NCBI RefSeq assembly: GCF_028554725.1 | Contig: NC_071669.1 | Span: 12,715,001 to 12,779,000 of the forward strand | Reading direction: 5' to 3' | Origin: Zeugodacus cucurbitae | Lineage: Eukaryota; Arthropoda; Insecta; Diptera; Tephritidae | DNA length: 64,000 nucleotides | In this document: positions 47,703 to 60,920 of the stretch, piece by piece | Layout: every line of letters begins with the position of its first letter | How positions within the stretch are numbered: position 1 is the stretch's first letter | The notes under the pieces: generated by a model | What the model saw: only the letters and a program-made list of their open reading frames with translations | Told to the model about the DNA's origin: nothing | The model's database searches: none | Program-made: the position numbers and the translations under genes

Positions 47703-48697
47703 CGTCCAGACTTCAGCTTGGATTTGAATAGTTTTATATGGGCAAAGTATGTCCTGCTTGCGATTTGCAGCCTGTCTTGTATGGATTAGATCCTTGAGTC
47801 TTAACCTGAGACCTTTGGAGATTTACCATTTGTGTGATACGGTTCAGCAATATTATTTAATTTGTTATACATTGTTGAACTATAAAGACGCTCTCTTGTT
47901 TGCCGTAGTTCCATATTTCGTTGGATAAAGTATTCCGGAGAACTTTTACTTCAAACCGATACCGAGATCATTAACTCAAATCAATGTTTGTTCCCAGACA
48001 GACTAGTACTTATATAAGGAACCAATTTTAATGTTTCTGGGATCTTCGATTAATAAACAAGGACCCTGATAGCTTTCCAATAATGAAATACGATTAAGGC
48101 TTATAACCATACGCTACTTTGAGATCGGTATGATCGGTTAGAAGTTGATATATTCGACATTTTTACAATATTGAAGAGCCAAAAAACCATCTAAGAATCT
48201 TGGCATAATAATTTGAGAACAAGTTGTTTTATGAAATGTTCTTAAAAGCTATACATAAGAAGAAAGTCAGAACATTAATTTTTTTTAATTTGCATAATCA
48301 CAAATGATAATGTCAATTTTAACGTAAAATTTGAAACCTATCCTCAATAGCTTCCCTTAATATTTGTTATAAAACAAAATTATTTTATCTACAAATGTTT
48401 GAGGTTAATTGATAGGCTAGGCTATTATTGAAACAAAAAAAAATGTTTTTCTTTTTCATTTAAATCTCCAACAGCTGTATCCAGCACATTAGCGCATATG
48501 TTTTTACACGCAATCATGGGACACATCTTCACATGCGCTTCGTTCCCAAGTGCAACACTATGATAAAATGCCGCAATTCGCCACACTCTCTTATACTTCA
48601 TTGTGTTATCTTCCGCTCTTTTCCAAGCGATAATTTTTCACTCTTTTGTTTTTAAACTCTTTATCGTTCGTGTATTTTACGAGTTCATTGTCTTTAG
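47703..48697. other. Non-coding DNA without recognised features
   Basis: Upstream LINE sequence may continue in decayed form, but no motif could be followed. 48470-48620 has more balanced composition just before an exon-like segment. Confidence 0.45.
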
Positions 48698-48777
48698 TGG
48701 CTCACGTGTGTACCTGCAGAATCGCACAACACGGTCTGCAAGACGCAGCGGTGCCGGGAGATCATCATCCAAACAAG
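48698..48777 (+). CDS. Candidate internal exon, product unknown
   Basis: A long pyrimidine-rich tract ending cattgtctttag (48697) precedes 80 bases of GC-rich sequence that end CAAG at a GTAAAA donor (from 48778). In one frame it reads GSRVYLQNRTTRSARRSGAG and RSSSKQ, with one base carried in and one out. A second frame reads CVPAESHNTVCKTQRC. All three frames are open over this short length, so the frame is uncertain. On the minus strand the same segment has a CAG-GTACAC donor-like site, so even the strand is not certain. The abrupt rise in GC against AT-rich flanks is the best reason to take it seriously. Confidence 0.4.
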
Positions 48778-51669
48778 GTAAAAGGAAAATGAAAAGGCAA
48801 TTGTTTGCTTGTTTTGGGAAAATCAAGTTCGATTGTTTCTACTTGGGATGCCTCATACAAAATTAATAAGAACTCATTTACAAGGGATGTAAGAACCGAC
48901 GAAAAATGATTTTTGACCTTTTTCTTGATGATAAAGAGTGTTAAGTGCAATTAGGAAAACAAGCATTTACAAACAATAACCACATAAAAGTACAACAAAT
49001 TATCCCTTCATACTTGTTATCTATACTTATATGAAGTGTTGGATGGGCATTCTTTGATCGAATTGTGAAATAATTAACCAGACCTTAAGGCGACGATTTT
49101 ATTTCTTTTTTAATTTTATGATTTAATTTTAATAATTTTACATTTTTAAAATATAGAACTCTTTGGAATAGCCGAAGAAACCACAGTTCTTCTATCTTTA
49201 ACCACAATTCTTCTATGAAAGTTATAGGATATTATCTTCGTATAAAGAATAACCGCCGAAATAAGAGAAAACTAGATGATGAAGATCCTCCTGTATCAAT
49301 AAGCTTACGATGTTCTATTATAAACGATGCTACACCATGATTTGCCCATTACAGTTCTCTAGAGTCTATTGATCTTTACGATCCCACGGTTTTCATCAGA
49401 GATACCAGAAAATTTTTTATGTACTGACTTCAACCCGCAAACGTTGATCAACTAGACAAAGTCTATTAGTAAAGTTTATAAGAAAGGTTATGTTTTGTTA
49501 GAGTTCATGAATATCTCCTCCCAGTATCTAAATTCTATCCAGATTCCGTCCAACAAACTTTTCAACAGCGGTTGACTCTTCGAAGATATGGATGCTAGTT
49601 TCCCTCTGTGAGTTTTGGACTCAAATCCCCAACAAGGTAAAGTATTCATGAGATTAGAGATTATGGTTATTTTAGAGGTTAAGACTGTAACTACATTGAA
49701 TCCACGTTCTGTCAGCTTTTTAACAGTAGTTGAACCGGCATCTGCAAGCTTCAGATAATATTCCAGAATGGCAAGGGATTAGCGATCTAATAAAGCTTTA
49801 AAAGGAATATTCAATATTTCTAGAAGACATTAACCGTTACCGAGAGACTAGTTTAGGCATCTCTACCTACTCAAACCTCAAGAACTCGACTATATTCGAG
49901 AATTGTGGGCAAAGATTAGACCAAGCTTAGACATATCTTATTTCTCAAACCCAAAGGTCTCGACTATATTCTAGCTTTTTGTATGAAGAACATCAAATAG
50001 GATTGACGTTACATATGTTATTGTATTTTTTAAGCTCGATTCACCTTTGAACTTTGCTACCTATATGAACTAGAGTTTTTTTTTCATTGGAAATACGCAC
50101 ACTGATCCGTTCATACTCGTATAACTCTTGCTTCACTAGGCGCAGCAATTAACTGTATACTCAATACACGATATTCTTTTCTTATTCAGTCCATACAAAC
50201 TCTCATATTTCGTTAATATGTCTGCTTGTAAGATCACATCACCACAAACATATGGATATAATACCTGCTGCATCATTATCGCACCACCACTTGTGGCAAC
50301 ACAGTTAAACTGTTTATACATCTACACATTCAACCAACCGGTCATCAGCCGGCCGGTTGCAAGCCTCCCGTTTGGTCGAGTAAACAAACAAACCGACTAC
50401 CGGAGCGTATACAAGTTCTACGCGACGCTGAAGACACGCTTCAATGCAAACGCTTGCAAGTCTTCTAGCGACTTTTAGCATTGTCTTACTGCTTTGTTGT
50501 TGTTTCTTTTTTTGTTGTTGTTAGCACTGTCTGGTGTCTGCTGCTGTTGCAGTGGTGATGATGATGATTATAATGATCGTGCTGCATGCGAAAGGGCGAT
50601 CTTACGAAAGAGGTGCACACACACAATATATATACCTAGAAAGAAGTCGCGGCCATAAAGTGGTCTCCGTCTAATATTATGCTGGCACTTTAAAGTTGTG
50701 CAGAAATATATATAATTATAGGTAAGCAAGTTCATATTAAGCGCAATTTCATTACAACGCCAGTAACAGGATTCGTGTAGCTTCTTTTGCGCTTGTTCAA
50801 ATGTCGCCTACTTGTGCCAAAACACAAAGCGCCCCCAGTTTTGATCCAGAAACTAAGTGCACTCATATATAGATACATACACTTACATATAGTAAATGAA
50901 AGGTAATGATGTCGAGTTTTATATGGCTTACGAGCTCAGTTAGTAGACCGGTTAACTGGTTGTGCGCTTGACTTGACTTAAAGAGTCTCTCACCTCGTAG
51001 TTAGTTGGTCCTGACTGTCGCATAATGCTGATGACTCATAATTTTGCTCATTTACACTTGAGATTATAGCTTGTAATGATATGTTGATGCTGTCATTATA
51101 GTTGTTGTTGTTGTTGCTTTTATTCTAGTTGTTGTTGTTGTCTTTGTAGTTGTTATTATTATAGTTTTTGTTGTTATTACAGTTGTTGTTGCCATTATAG
51201 TTGTTGTTGTTGTTCGCAGCGTTGCAATTGCACTCAGTTTTTGCACTATTTTGTTTGTTTTTGTTGTCAGCTTCTTGTTATTATTGCCATTTAATATTCT
51301 CAAGTCACTTACATGCTTTCTCAGTATTACTTACGAGGGTGGCCTCATTGATATTTGGGTTATTCAAGAAAAGGTAATATACTAAATTACTGTTAATATC
51401 AACCGTAAACTGAAGGGTTTGAGATTTCTAATAAGAGAAAGTATTGTTTTCACTTTAAAAAGCTTTCTAAATAACGGTACAATGTTCCAAATTAATATGA
51501 TGTCTCTACCGAGCACCATTTTGCAAGTTTAAGGAACAAGAAATATTCATTTTGCTCTAGGTATATTACCAAGTTATCGAATAATGTTATCAACACCTTT
51601 TTCTGGAACATTAGCATTTATATTAATACTAGAAAAATATTTCAAAATTAGAAGTTTATTTCGAAGGAA
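48778..51669. other. Non-coding DNA; open island at 50100-50480 and GTT repeats at 51095-51260
   Basis: 50100-50480 is GC-richer (with cagccggccggttgc at about 50346) and has open frames on both strands without a domain; it may be regulatory. 51095-51215 consists of GTT/ATT repeats. Elsewhere ordinary AT-rich spacer. Confidence 0.4.
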
Positions 51670-51790
51670 TGCTTAGGTTAAGTTATGTTAAGGGGTAGAT
51701 CTCCTCAACTGCAGAGCATCACACTTAGACAGATCGGACTGTCCTTTGTGACACCCGAATACACCTAATGGATCTCTAAGACCCTTATGA
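51670..51790 (-). mobile_element. Probable LINE or SINE 3' tail
   Basis: On the minus strand the stretch reads tccattaggtgtattcgggt and ends ccccttaacataacttaacc. The TAACC-like terminal repeats match the tail class at 9480-9600. There is no coding motif. A non-LTR tail or tRNA-type SINE end is inferred. Confidence 0.35.
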
Positions 51791-53162
51791 TACGACAAAG
51801 CGCTTGGACTATATTATAAAGATCTTAAGTCGGCAAATATCGAATGGTTAGTTATTAAAAAAATATTATTTTAAAAATTCTTGAATAAATCTTCCTCTGA
51901 GTTGCTTTTTAAATTAATTTGTTAATGTTAAACTATATTTTGCACAACCTTTACTAATTTCAAATAAATAAACAAAATTAAAAACATTTCCAAATTTCTG
52001 AAAATAACACCTAACCTAACATTTTGTCAGACATAGTTGAAAACAATTGATTATAACTAAATTAAGTACGAATTTCTGCTCAACTTCTTCTCCACACCAA
52101 AAACACATATTCATAACCTTAAAAATATAACAAATACTAGGTTCCGTAGTATCCACCCTCGTATATAAATTTTTTTATGCTACCACATTCGTTTTCCTAA
52201 CATTTTTTAGTATCTCCTAATGAGTTTTATACATTCTGTAAATGGTTTTAATCTTTTGCAACATTATTACTCGACTCTTAAGCTTGTCTACTGTTAATCA
52301 GTACAAACTAGTGGCATTTATGTAAACACTGCGTAATCTTAGACATACAAATGTGCTGAAGAATGTGCAGTGTCTGCAAGAAATCTTGAGTGACCGAAAA
52401 AAAATAAGAAACATTGAATGACCGAAAAAGCAATTACTTGTATGGGTTCGTTTCGAAGACTATCGGGTTTACGGAACAGGAACAGAGTCGGATTTTTCTT
52501 CATAGTTGGAATTAACCATCTACAGAATTGAGACCTTAGTTTTATACTCATCCTAAACTAATTATCATATCTTAAAAATTATATTGAATCTATTACCACG
52601 GCAGTCGATTCGACGAAAGCGGATCTAACCCTACTTTTCATCCGACTGAGGACTGCCAACTCTTTTTTCTACCGCTATAACAACAACAATTGATACTGCG
52701 AATGGACAACTAATAAGCTCACACAACTGCCAAAACCTGTCAAATTTTCTATGTTAAAAGCACAGAATTTCCTATAGGGTATACTTGATGATTGAATATT
52801 ACTGATATGAAAAATTATGTTCAGTGGCAGTTTAACCACTTCTGAGTTATGATATGAGTTACAGATTCGAAATTATAACTGTAATATTTATGATAGTGAT
52901 TTTTGGAAAAAATAGTATTAAATAATGGTTTGATGACGCTGATAGACGGATTGTGAAGAACTTTATTTCGAAAGCAATTGGCTTTACTTTAAAATATATA
53001 TATGTATTTATTATAAATAAACACTTATACACACTTTTCTCGAACTGATATTCGTAGAATTTCCAGAATAATAATTCTAGAAAAAAATTTTTTAAAATTT
53101 CCAAAATAATAAAATATATAAAGTTTAAACTTTAAATTAATAAATTCTTGAATTGGACTCAC
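51791..53162 (-). other. Intron 3' of the long exon, no further exon recognised
   Basis: If the donor at 53162 is used, this is the start of the next intron of the minus-strand gene. I found no downstream exon with matching phase (two bases completing the codon) down to 51.8 kb. Frames at 52339-52551 and 52859-53104 have no domain and lack good splice signals. Confidence 0.45.
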
Positions 53163-54334
53163 CATTTTGCGCTGCATTCAAACATTTCGCCGCCATTTCC
53201 TCACTTAATTCCTCAGCCGGATTGTGCTTATCATCGCCATTACACCCATTTAAGTTCATCACAGCCAACTCCATGGGCAATGACATTTGTTGCAACATCT
53301 CATTGACGCTCACACCCGAATTCAACGAGAACGAATAGATGCTTTCATTCGGCAAACCAACGGCATTACCATTGACTTGCTGCTCTAGGCCATTCAACAC
53401 ACCACCACCACCACCAATGGTTGCGCCATAAATCGAACTTGTTTGCGAATCGAAACTACGATTGTGTTCACGACGCTTCTCCGGCGTAGCATAGAGCGCT
53501 TCCACTTTCTCTGCCGAAACTTTCGTAAGCTTCTGCTTCGTTGGTGTCGATGTGCCCATATAGACAGGCGGTCCTGAACTTTCACTATCGAACGAAGTAT
53601 TCAAAGCGCCATAGCACGAAGTGGTCATTATATCAGGTTGCTGATAGATATGTGAGCGCTGCACCATATGCACCGGCTCCGAGGTGGTGCTCTGCCAATA
53701 TTCTTCACTATTTTGACTGGTGTAACTCATATCGAGCGTTGCATCTGCAGGCTCATTCTTGCTAACACTCAACTCATCAAAATATTCCACATCATAGAGG
53801 CGCGTCTCATCGATCATGGTTATGCCATCATCATCTTCATCATCCACCGCTGACATTAGCAACGAATTCACCGTTGCAACATTATTGGTGGGTTCATCAC
53901 CAACAACGGTCAATTGCTTAAAACACTCATCAACATCTTTCAGCATTTCCAGTGTTTGCGGCACTGAGGTGGAGTGTAAGGAATCGGAATCATTCTCTTC
54001 AATGCACGAAAGATGACGCGTACGAAAGCCATAAATGATGCCAGTTTGTATTGGTATAGCATTGCTGGTTGCTGGTGGTGTTGTTGCCGGTTGTTGTTGT
54101 TGATAAGTTAGTTGTTTTGGTACGTATTGTTGTTGTGCTACACGCATTTGCGCTTGTTGTTGTTGTGTTGCATATTGCAATTCATTGTAGATATGATACG
54201 AGGCATCCGATTCGCACGATTGTGACATAATATCCGATGTGAAGGAACTATTTAAGCCAACATGATCCACACAATCACTGCCAGTATGCTGCACAGACTG
54301 TGCATCAATTACGGAGAACATGACTTGGACAGCA
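53163..54334 (-). CDS. Large coding exon of an unrecognised Gln-rich, acidic protein
   Basis: This is the best coding region in the window: 1172 bp, with a pyrimidine tract and CAG acceptor ending at 54335 and a GTGAGT donor at 53162-53157. One base is carried in and one out. From the first internal Met (54321) the protein has Gln-rich stretches at about residues 53-77, an RTRHLS motif (100-105, RxRxxS, a basophilic-kinase type site), a probable amphipathic helix LEMLKDVDECFKQL (124-137), an acidic run DDEDDDG (160-166), a basic TPEKRREHNRS segment, a poly-Gly run near 305, and several Tyr motifs (YNEL, IYGF, VYMG). Most of it looks disordered. The stop at 53137 lies in the intron and would only be used by read-through. 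Codon use and composition differ sharply from the flanks. I do not recognise the family. Two alternative start exons upstream fit its phase. Confidence 0.8.
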
Positions 54335-57300
54335 CTGGAATGAAGAGTGGGAAAGGTTAATGAAAAGATAGTTAAGTGGTATTTTTGAGGTTAGGTTCAT
54401 TTTTTTTTTATTTTTCTTATTTCCATTAATATAATGAAATACTTGTTTTGAGCACCACAATGTATATTTAGTGACCTTGAAAATCTCTCAAATTAGTGTT
54501 ACTACTGCAATATATACCAAATGATATGTAAATCCATCACTCAGACTATAATTTCATGATTTATCACTTCACAAAAAGCAAAAGTAAAATTGTCAACCAA
54601 ATCAAGATCAATGAACTCAAATATATGTAAGGTGTCGCATTTGAAGAAGCAATATATATATGTGCACGTCTATATATTTCTACATATCGCAATCTACAGA
54701 CAATTTCCTACTAACTAAGCCTCAGTGCAGTGCTAGCTTTGCATTTTTACATTTATCAAGTCATTAATCTTGCTAAAAGTGCATTTCGATGGGGGGTCCA
54801 TGCACTCGTCTTGAGTAAATTTGTACATATGTATACACTTTTGTGCGTGTAATTAAAAATATATTTTCAACACACTACTGTAGTAAAGCGAAATTACTTT
54901 CCTATCTTCCAGATTTTAAGTGTTAAACAAATACAACAAATAGCTTTTCGACATAAATCCTCAAGTTCACACCACTTTAAAGATAAATAACATAAAATAT
55001 AATGAAAAGTCACTACATACACACAAATATACATTAACAATAGCCGATATGCGATACCTTATAAATATTGAGGGTAGAAAAATGAGGAGACAACAAGCAA
55101 TAATCGTGCTGTGCTGTCCAAATGTAGGAGTGTGTGCATATTAAAAATCATTACCTCACAAACAATGCAGTCATACCACAGCTCCCCCAACACAAGTGTG
55201 TTGCTGCCAATAAGAACAAACTCCCCTTGAATGTTGTATAGCACACGCATATGATTGCAGTTCATGCGCTCCTAGCTGGCGAATGCGTAATGAAATAAGA
55301 ATTTCTATGACGGAAGTCTTCCTTTTCAAATGACAACACAGCAGCCAACAGCTATACGCGCAGCTGCTGTCTTCCGAGGAAATAGTATAAATGTGGGCAA
55401 CAGGCAGTAAATGTGTAAATCTGTATTTCTAACCCCCTGCAACGCAGCGACGTTGACGCTACAATTGATGCTGATGATGTTGCAGGCAGCGCAGGCGATA
55501 GACACAGTTCCTACATTATAGTTTTTCCTGTTGCCCGCAAGTTGTCATTTTCCATTTACCAAGGAGCGCACGCGTGTCGCTACACTACAACCATATTACA
55601 CATCTTCTAGCAATGTCATTGCACTGTTGACGGTGTATTTAGTGTGTTTAGTTGACTGCCGCGGCGCACCCGCTTTACCGACACGTCGCGTTTTGGTTTG
55701 GCGTTTGCGCAAGCCTATAGCTGCACATTCTAATGCTCCCAATGCATTGGGGCGGCAATGATGTTCTTTCCAATGTGGTTGATATATTTTTAGCGTCTAG
55801 AACGCCGCTTGTCTTGAGTGCCGCAGTTGTCGTTTGCTGCGCTGGATGCAGTCATGCCGATGCATTTGAAGATTTTTGTGCCGCACACACATACATATAC
55901 GCGAATGTTATAAATAAACAACGTCAAAATGTTTATAGGAAAATATAAGCGAAAAGGCACGTTCCTTTAGAAATACATAAAACATTGTATAAACTTATAG
56001 GAATTTTTGTGTTTTTTACACGGCGCGAAATAGTTGTTTGACAGTGTTGGGAAACGTGAAAGTACAAATCAGGTGGTTATAAATTTTTGGTGTTTTGTTT
56101 TGTGTATAAATTTTTTTGGGAGATGTAGTCAGGAAGAGAGGAAATAGATGGAGAAAATATAATTTAATATCCTAAAACAATTCTTAGTATATTTTAAAGT
56201 TAAATCTCATTTACAAATTGTTTAACGTTTACAACACTAACTAGAAGTCCAACAAGAAGTATGGTGCAATAATATTGCACTGGTTGAAATGATTTCCAAC
56301 AAGAACTTGCAGCTTTACACAAAATGGATATTTCTTCCTCAAAATTCTTGTTTTTTCAATCTTCCTCGCGTTTTACGTACCTGTAGTGTTAACTCGTGCC
56401 AATTGGGTCCAAACAGACTCTGAATTCCTAAATTCACTAACTTTGGCAACCCTTTTATTTCCTCATGACTTTAATGTGACAGGATGTAATTATGTAAGCT
56501 AAAGTTTGAGGTTATGTTTCAATCATATCCGTGGTGTGAGCTTATATTTCTTTTTCTAATTAGAATTTACTCGGCGGATTATAATCTTCCGTTAGTCTAT
56601 CAGTCTATCATCCGTTATCGGTTGAGTGCCTAGTTCATGATTTCATATATATCCGGATACATTTTCACTCTAACGACGAGATTTTCAATATTTTCTCGCA
56701 GTGTTTCACATTTTCCCAGTTGCAAAATAAACAACACACACACAGAGCCATTAACGCACACAAAAGAAAATAAACACAAAATTTCTACGTCAACCATCTA
56801 ACCGCTCGAGTGTTTTCCCTTGCATGGAAATGCCTTTGGGTTGAGAAAAACGCTGCCACGAACTAGCAACTAGTACTACAACAGAAGTCAGCCAGTTGCC
56901 GAAAATAGCGAGGCGCGTGCAAAGATAGGCAATCGTTGAGTGATAGCAACGCGCGTCGCTACCAGCCAGACGGGGCTAAAATAGCAACAACAACAATGAC
57001 AGGGACATTTGTGTGGTGGTGGTGTTAGTGTTGGTGATAGTCAGCGTTGCAACGACACACAGAACCCCAGCGAACAATGCACAAACTATAATCAAAACAA
57101 CAACAAAGCACACTGACTTCGCGCATTGAACTACTTTCGATTTGATGTTGTTGTTGGTTTGCTTTTGTTTTTATTTTTGTGCTAGCACTGCGTCACACGT
57201 TTATACTTTGCCACTTTTTGTTTTGTCATTCTTGTGCACTTTTTCTTCTAGTTGTTAGTGGCGGACTTTGGTGCAATACTAACGGGAAATTTGGTGGTGG

Positions 57301-59867
57301 GGCTGGAGCTGACGTGTAGCTAAGGGGACTAACAGTTGCTGCAATAGATAATTTTTCTTGCTGCTGAGATGGCGTTGAACTTGATCGCTTACATACTTGG
57401 GGAAAATGTGTGAAAGTGAATGAGTGAGGAAGCGCTAGGAACACACATGTGTTTGTATGTAAGTATGTATGTCAATTTATATATATTATAATGTGTTATT
57501 AAGTGAGTGGGAAGGCGGAAATCTAATAGCTGGCGGAAATGAATTAAGGAAAGTGTGTATGAAATCGAATGATAAGATTTGAACTTGAATTTGGGTGGTT
57601 TTGGAAACGTCTTTTAAGAGTGATGCCAATATAAAGTGTGAATTTCGAGTATTATCTGATATATTTCGAAATGGAGTGCTAAAGATTATTTATCTGTGAA
57701 CTATGTTGAAGTTATTCGCTTAATGTATTGCTTTCAATATTGTTGGAAGTGAATTTCTCGTTAAAGAAAGCCTTTGGTTGTTGCCACCTCGGATTTATGC
57801 ATAAGTAAGTTTCTAGAAAAGAAAGAAGTTCAGTTTTCGTGTGTCTATACCATTAAGCAATTTCAAGTCGGTTTTTACAATACAAGTGTTTTGAAAAGTA
57901 ATCTAGCGCTAAAAATAGTTCTACAACTACTTGGGATTTAGCTATGGTTATGTAAACAATGACGATACTCCTCGTGTTTATGTGTGGATTCATCGAGAAA
58001 CTTACAATTCTTCATTAATTTTGTTCCGTCTAAAATCTTAGAGTTAATAATTCAGAGATTCTGAGATTGTATAATAACTATTATATACACAATATTTCCG
58101 AAAAGAATCTTTACAAAGAATGTCTCTCTCAAGAAAGAGTTCTTCAAAAAGTTTGGTTAGTTCGAAAGTGCGATTTAAAAAAAACTTGTTTTATCTCTTT
58201 GTACGCTAGATCACAAGCTCCCGACCAGAAAAACTAGATAATCGTTACAAAAACAAAAATATTAAAACTATTGTTGATATAGGAGGCCCATAGCTCCCTT
58301 TTCTCTCTCAGGCTCTCCCTCTCTCTTTCGTTCTCTATCTTCCTCATTTAAAAACGTCTAGTGTTCTTTCACCGAAGAATTATTGGGGTTTCAATGTTAT
58401 TGCTATCCATTATATACAACTTACCTCAGACAACTTTAAAATTTTATTATTTTTAATGAACTCCTCCAGTTTTATATGTAGTTTGGTAGGTGTTTTTATT
58501 TTACAAATACTTAACATTAAAAACTTAACACTTTTATTATAAAATTAGGTTCAAACACTTTTGGCACAGTATATCTTTGGTATTTAGATAAATGCATGGA
58601 ACAATCAGGAATTATTTAAGTATTTATGCACATTATTAGGAACCGTTAGATATTTTTATTTTTTATTTAATATTTTTTTGTATTTTTTTTTGTGTTGTTT
58701 GTATAGTTTTTTTTTATTATGGTTTTGAGATTTAAAAAATTTTTCTAAACTATTTTTTTATATTTTTTAATTAGTTCCTTTAGCAACTTAAGCACAGTTA
58801 CTTAATACTATTAAACAGTTCTATCCACTTTTTAGTAACACACTTGATTTCCCGAAATTCGAGTTTAGTTCTTACGATCACTTTAACTTCTAGCACAACA
58901 TTCCAAATTTATATTTAAACTGTATGTAAAGTCGAATATCCACACAGTAATTAGTCACCGTTATCGCACGATCAATAAATAGCGCACCGAATTTGTGTGT
59001 TTACCGATCGCAAGCGTGCGCGTCAACGTTCCAATTTGGAATGCAACAATCAAAAAGTGCAGCCGAACCGTACTATGTGTGCAACGGCAATCTCAGAAGC
59101 AGCAGCAACGCATCCGTTAAACGATCGCAGTGATCTTGACAGTCGCCACAACAGCAGCAGCAAGCGGCAGCAACAACCCCCTAAAGTCAGCAACTGAGTA
59201 CAAGTAGCCTTGGCACGCACCATAATGAGTAGAAGTAGACAACGCCGCTGCAGCAACAGCATTAGTGGCCGCAGTCCCCGCATTTGCATCCGCTGCTGCA
59301 GTTTAGTTGCAGTGATCAGCGTTGCGTCAGCGTCTAAACACGCAAACTTCTTCTTCTTCGTTTGGCTTCCTTCGACTGCTTGCTCGCTAGCTGCAATGCA
59401 TTTGTTGTTATTGTTATTGTTAGCTCCCCGTTTTTGTGATTTGTATGCCTCCATCTAGTGTGTACTTTTAAACACTTTGCCAAATACCGTGTGCCAAAAA
59501 TAGTCAAAAGCCACAGGCCAGACGTCGGACAGACACATTTTCGTCTAGCTGGACGACGACGGACGTGGCATGGAATGCACTTTGTTGCATTAGCGGACTT
59601 TGGAATGTGCCTACTAAAATTGGAGGGTAATAAAGTTGCAAGATTGTTGTTTTCAGAACTTGTTAATATGAAGATTTCTGCAAATTTAGAGATACGAGAA
59701 CTATTAAAAATTTTATCAGGCATTTCGGTAGAATGACTGCAAGATGTCGCCCCTCACGCCCCTCAAGTTCATCTGCAAAATCTCCATATTTATCTGCCTT
59801 ATCCATACCTTTTTGTATCTCTAGTGGAATGGAATTCACTTATCAGTAATTGAAGAATACTACTCAC
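54335..59867 (-). other. Intron of the minus-strand gene
   Basis: About 5.5 kb between the long exon and the nearer start exon. It includes balanced-composition islands at 55250-55900, 56750-57450 and 58920-59460 that may be enhancers or alternative promoters; the last has open frames on both strands (59050-59454 minus, 58997-59458 plus) in a CAG/CTG-rich setting with no recognised domain. On the minus strand, donor-like sites exist near 58426 (GAG-GTAAGT), 56391 (CAG-GTACGT) and 59004 (GTAAAC), but none pairs with the long exon in frame in an obvious way. Confidence 0.5.
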
Positions 59868-59909
59868 CTGAGAATGATCCATAATACTCCAGAAAGCATT
59901 TTTGTTAGT
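59868..59909 (-). CDS. Candidate alternative first coding exon (near)
   Basis: On the minus strand ATG at 59899-59897 follows aacaaaa, a favourable fly start context. It reads MLSGVLWIIL plus two bases (AG) and ends at a CAG-GTGAGT donor (59868/59867). The two carried bases plus the first base of the long exon make Ser, giving MLSGVLWIIL-S-AVQVMFSVIDAQS. That is a hydrophobic stretch of about 21 residues with an Ile-Asp-Ala-Gln end that fits the -3/-1 rule of signal peptidase. The 5' limit is set at a weak acceptor-like tattag; it could instead be a transcription start exon. The hydrophobic N-terminus is inferred from splicing that has not been observed. Confidence 0.55.
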
Positions 59910-60100
59910 CCTAATACTTTAATGTAAATATTCGTGTGTTTTTTTTTCTATTTAATCACCCCAGTTCGCATTGTACTATTATACGAGTAATTCTTCAAAT
60001 CTGACGATAAACTTCAAGCCGAACTTTGAACTACCGGTCCAACAGACATTAGTTCTTAGACACTTAGACTACTATCCTTAGTAAGTCTGTATCTCTATTA

Positions 60101-60143
60101 TTCTCTCTCTCTCTCTCTCCTTCTTTCTCTCTCTCTCTCTCTT
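60101..60143. repeat. (CT)n microsatellite
   Basis: About 43 bp of nearly pure CT repeat with one cttctttct interruption. In the sense of the minus-strand gene it is a GA tract, the kind bound by GAGA factor in flies. Confidence 0.9.
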
Positions 60144-60559
60144 TGAAGAGATCAACAAATCTCTAAAGTCTTCATCTCTGTTCGCATGAAAGCCGAATCT
60201 GTTGTAAATTTAATTTATAACCAGGAAAAATCGGCTGCTCCAAATGGTTCAGAAATTATTTTCGCAAACACAACAAAACATATTTACAACTATTACAAAT
60301 TTTTACAGCATATCGAACCCATGGGTGGGTCCTACTGACAATGGAATAAGATTTTGCCTCAAAATTAGCACTGATGTCAAAATCTGTTGATTTCGCTACT
60401 CCTGAAACTTGCCGCCTACAAATGTAATCCTCAAAACCAAACTTCAAGTACCTCCTCTAAATATTACAATTTTCGGGTTTGTTTACATTATGAGAGGCCA
60501 CGTGATCGGGGTTTTTTACAATGTTGGTGTCCTTGACCGTTGGTAAATTTGTGTACATT

Positions 60560-60920
60560 AGGTTAGATTAGATCGATCTTCGATCAGATTTCGAGATGGC
60601 TCCCACTTGGACAGCTAAAGGTGCCGGTCCATTGTGATGCCCAAAAACTCCTGCAAGGATGAAGTCGAAGTTACAGAGAATTTCTGAATGTCTCGGCTTG
60701 GACCCCTTCTTGGACCGGGTTTCTCTGTGTCTAATAGCAGCTTTTGCTGTAAGGTACCTGCCAACGTTATCCACATGCGCTATGTGAGGAATTGCGGGGA
60801 GAGTACACAACCTTGTGGGATACACCTGCTGACCTTACGAAGTGCTTTTGCACTTCCCGATTCCGCCACGACAGTTCCGTCGCAGAGAAGGTGTATGAGG
60901 TTCCAAGGTATTAATTACAT
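60560..60920 (-). pseudogene. Decayed LINE reverse-transcriptase fragment
   Basis: Reading the minus strand across frameshifts gives DGTVVAESGS, then RKVSRCIPQGCVLSPQF, and later QEFLGITMDRHL. These resemble the conserved RT block (G-PQG-VLSPLLW) and a later block (LGV-LD--LTW) of Jockey/R1-like elements. The active-site YADD block expected between them is missing, so an internal deletion is likely. The adjacent ttaggttagattaga at about 60557 fits a TAACC-type tail. Confidence 0.5.

Noticed and set aside
56391..56470. Exon-like minus segment reading GLPKLVNLGIQSLFGPNWHE before CAG-GTACGT
   Set aside because: Open over about 29 codons, but joining it to the long exon shifts the frame to an early stop, and its acceptor is weak. 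Kept as an intronic curiosity.
59050..59458. Overlapping 134-codon minus and 82-codon plus frames in a CAG/CTG-rich stretch
   Set aside because: Both are produced by triplet-repeat composition (runs of Leu, Asn or Ser) and have no domain; leader or regulatory DNA is likelier.
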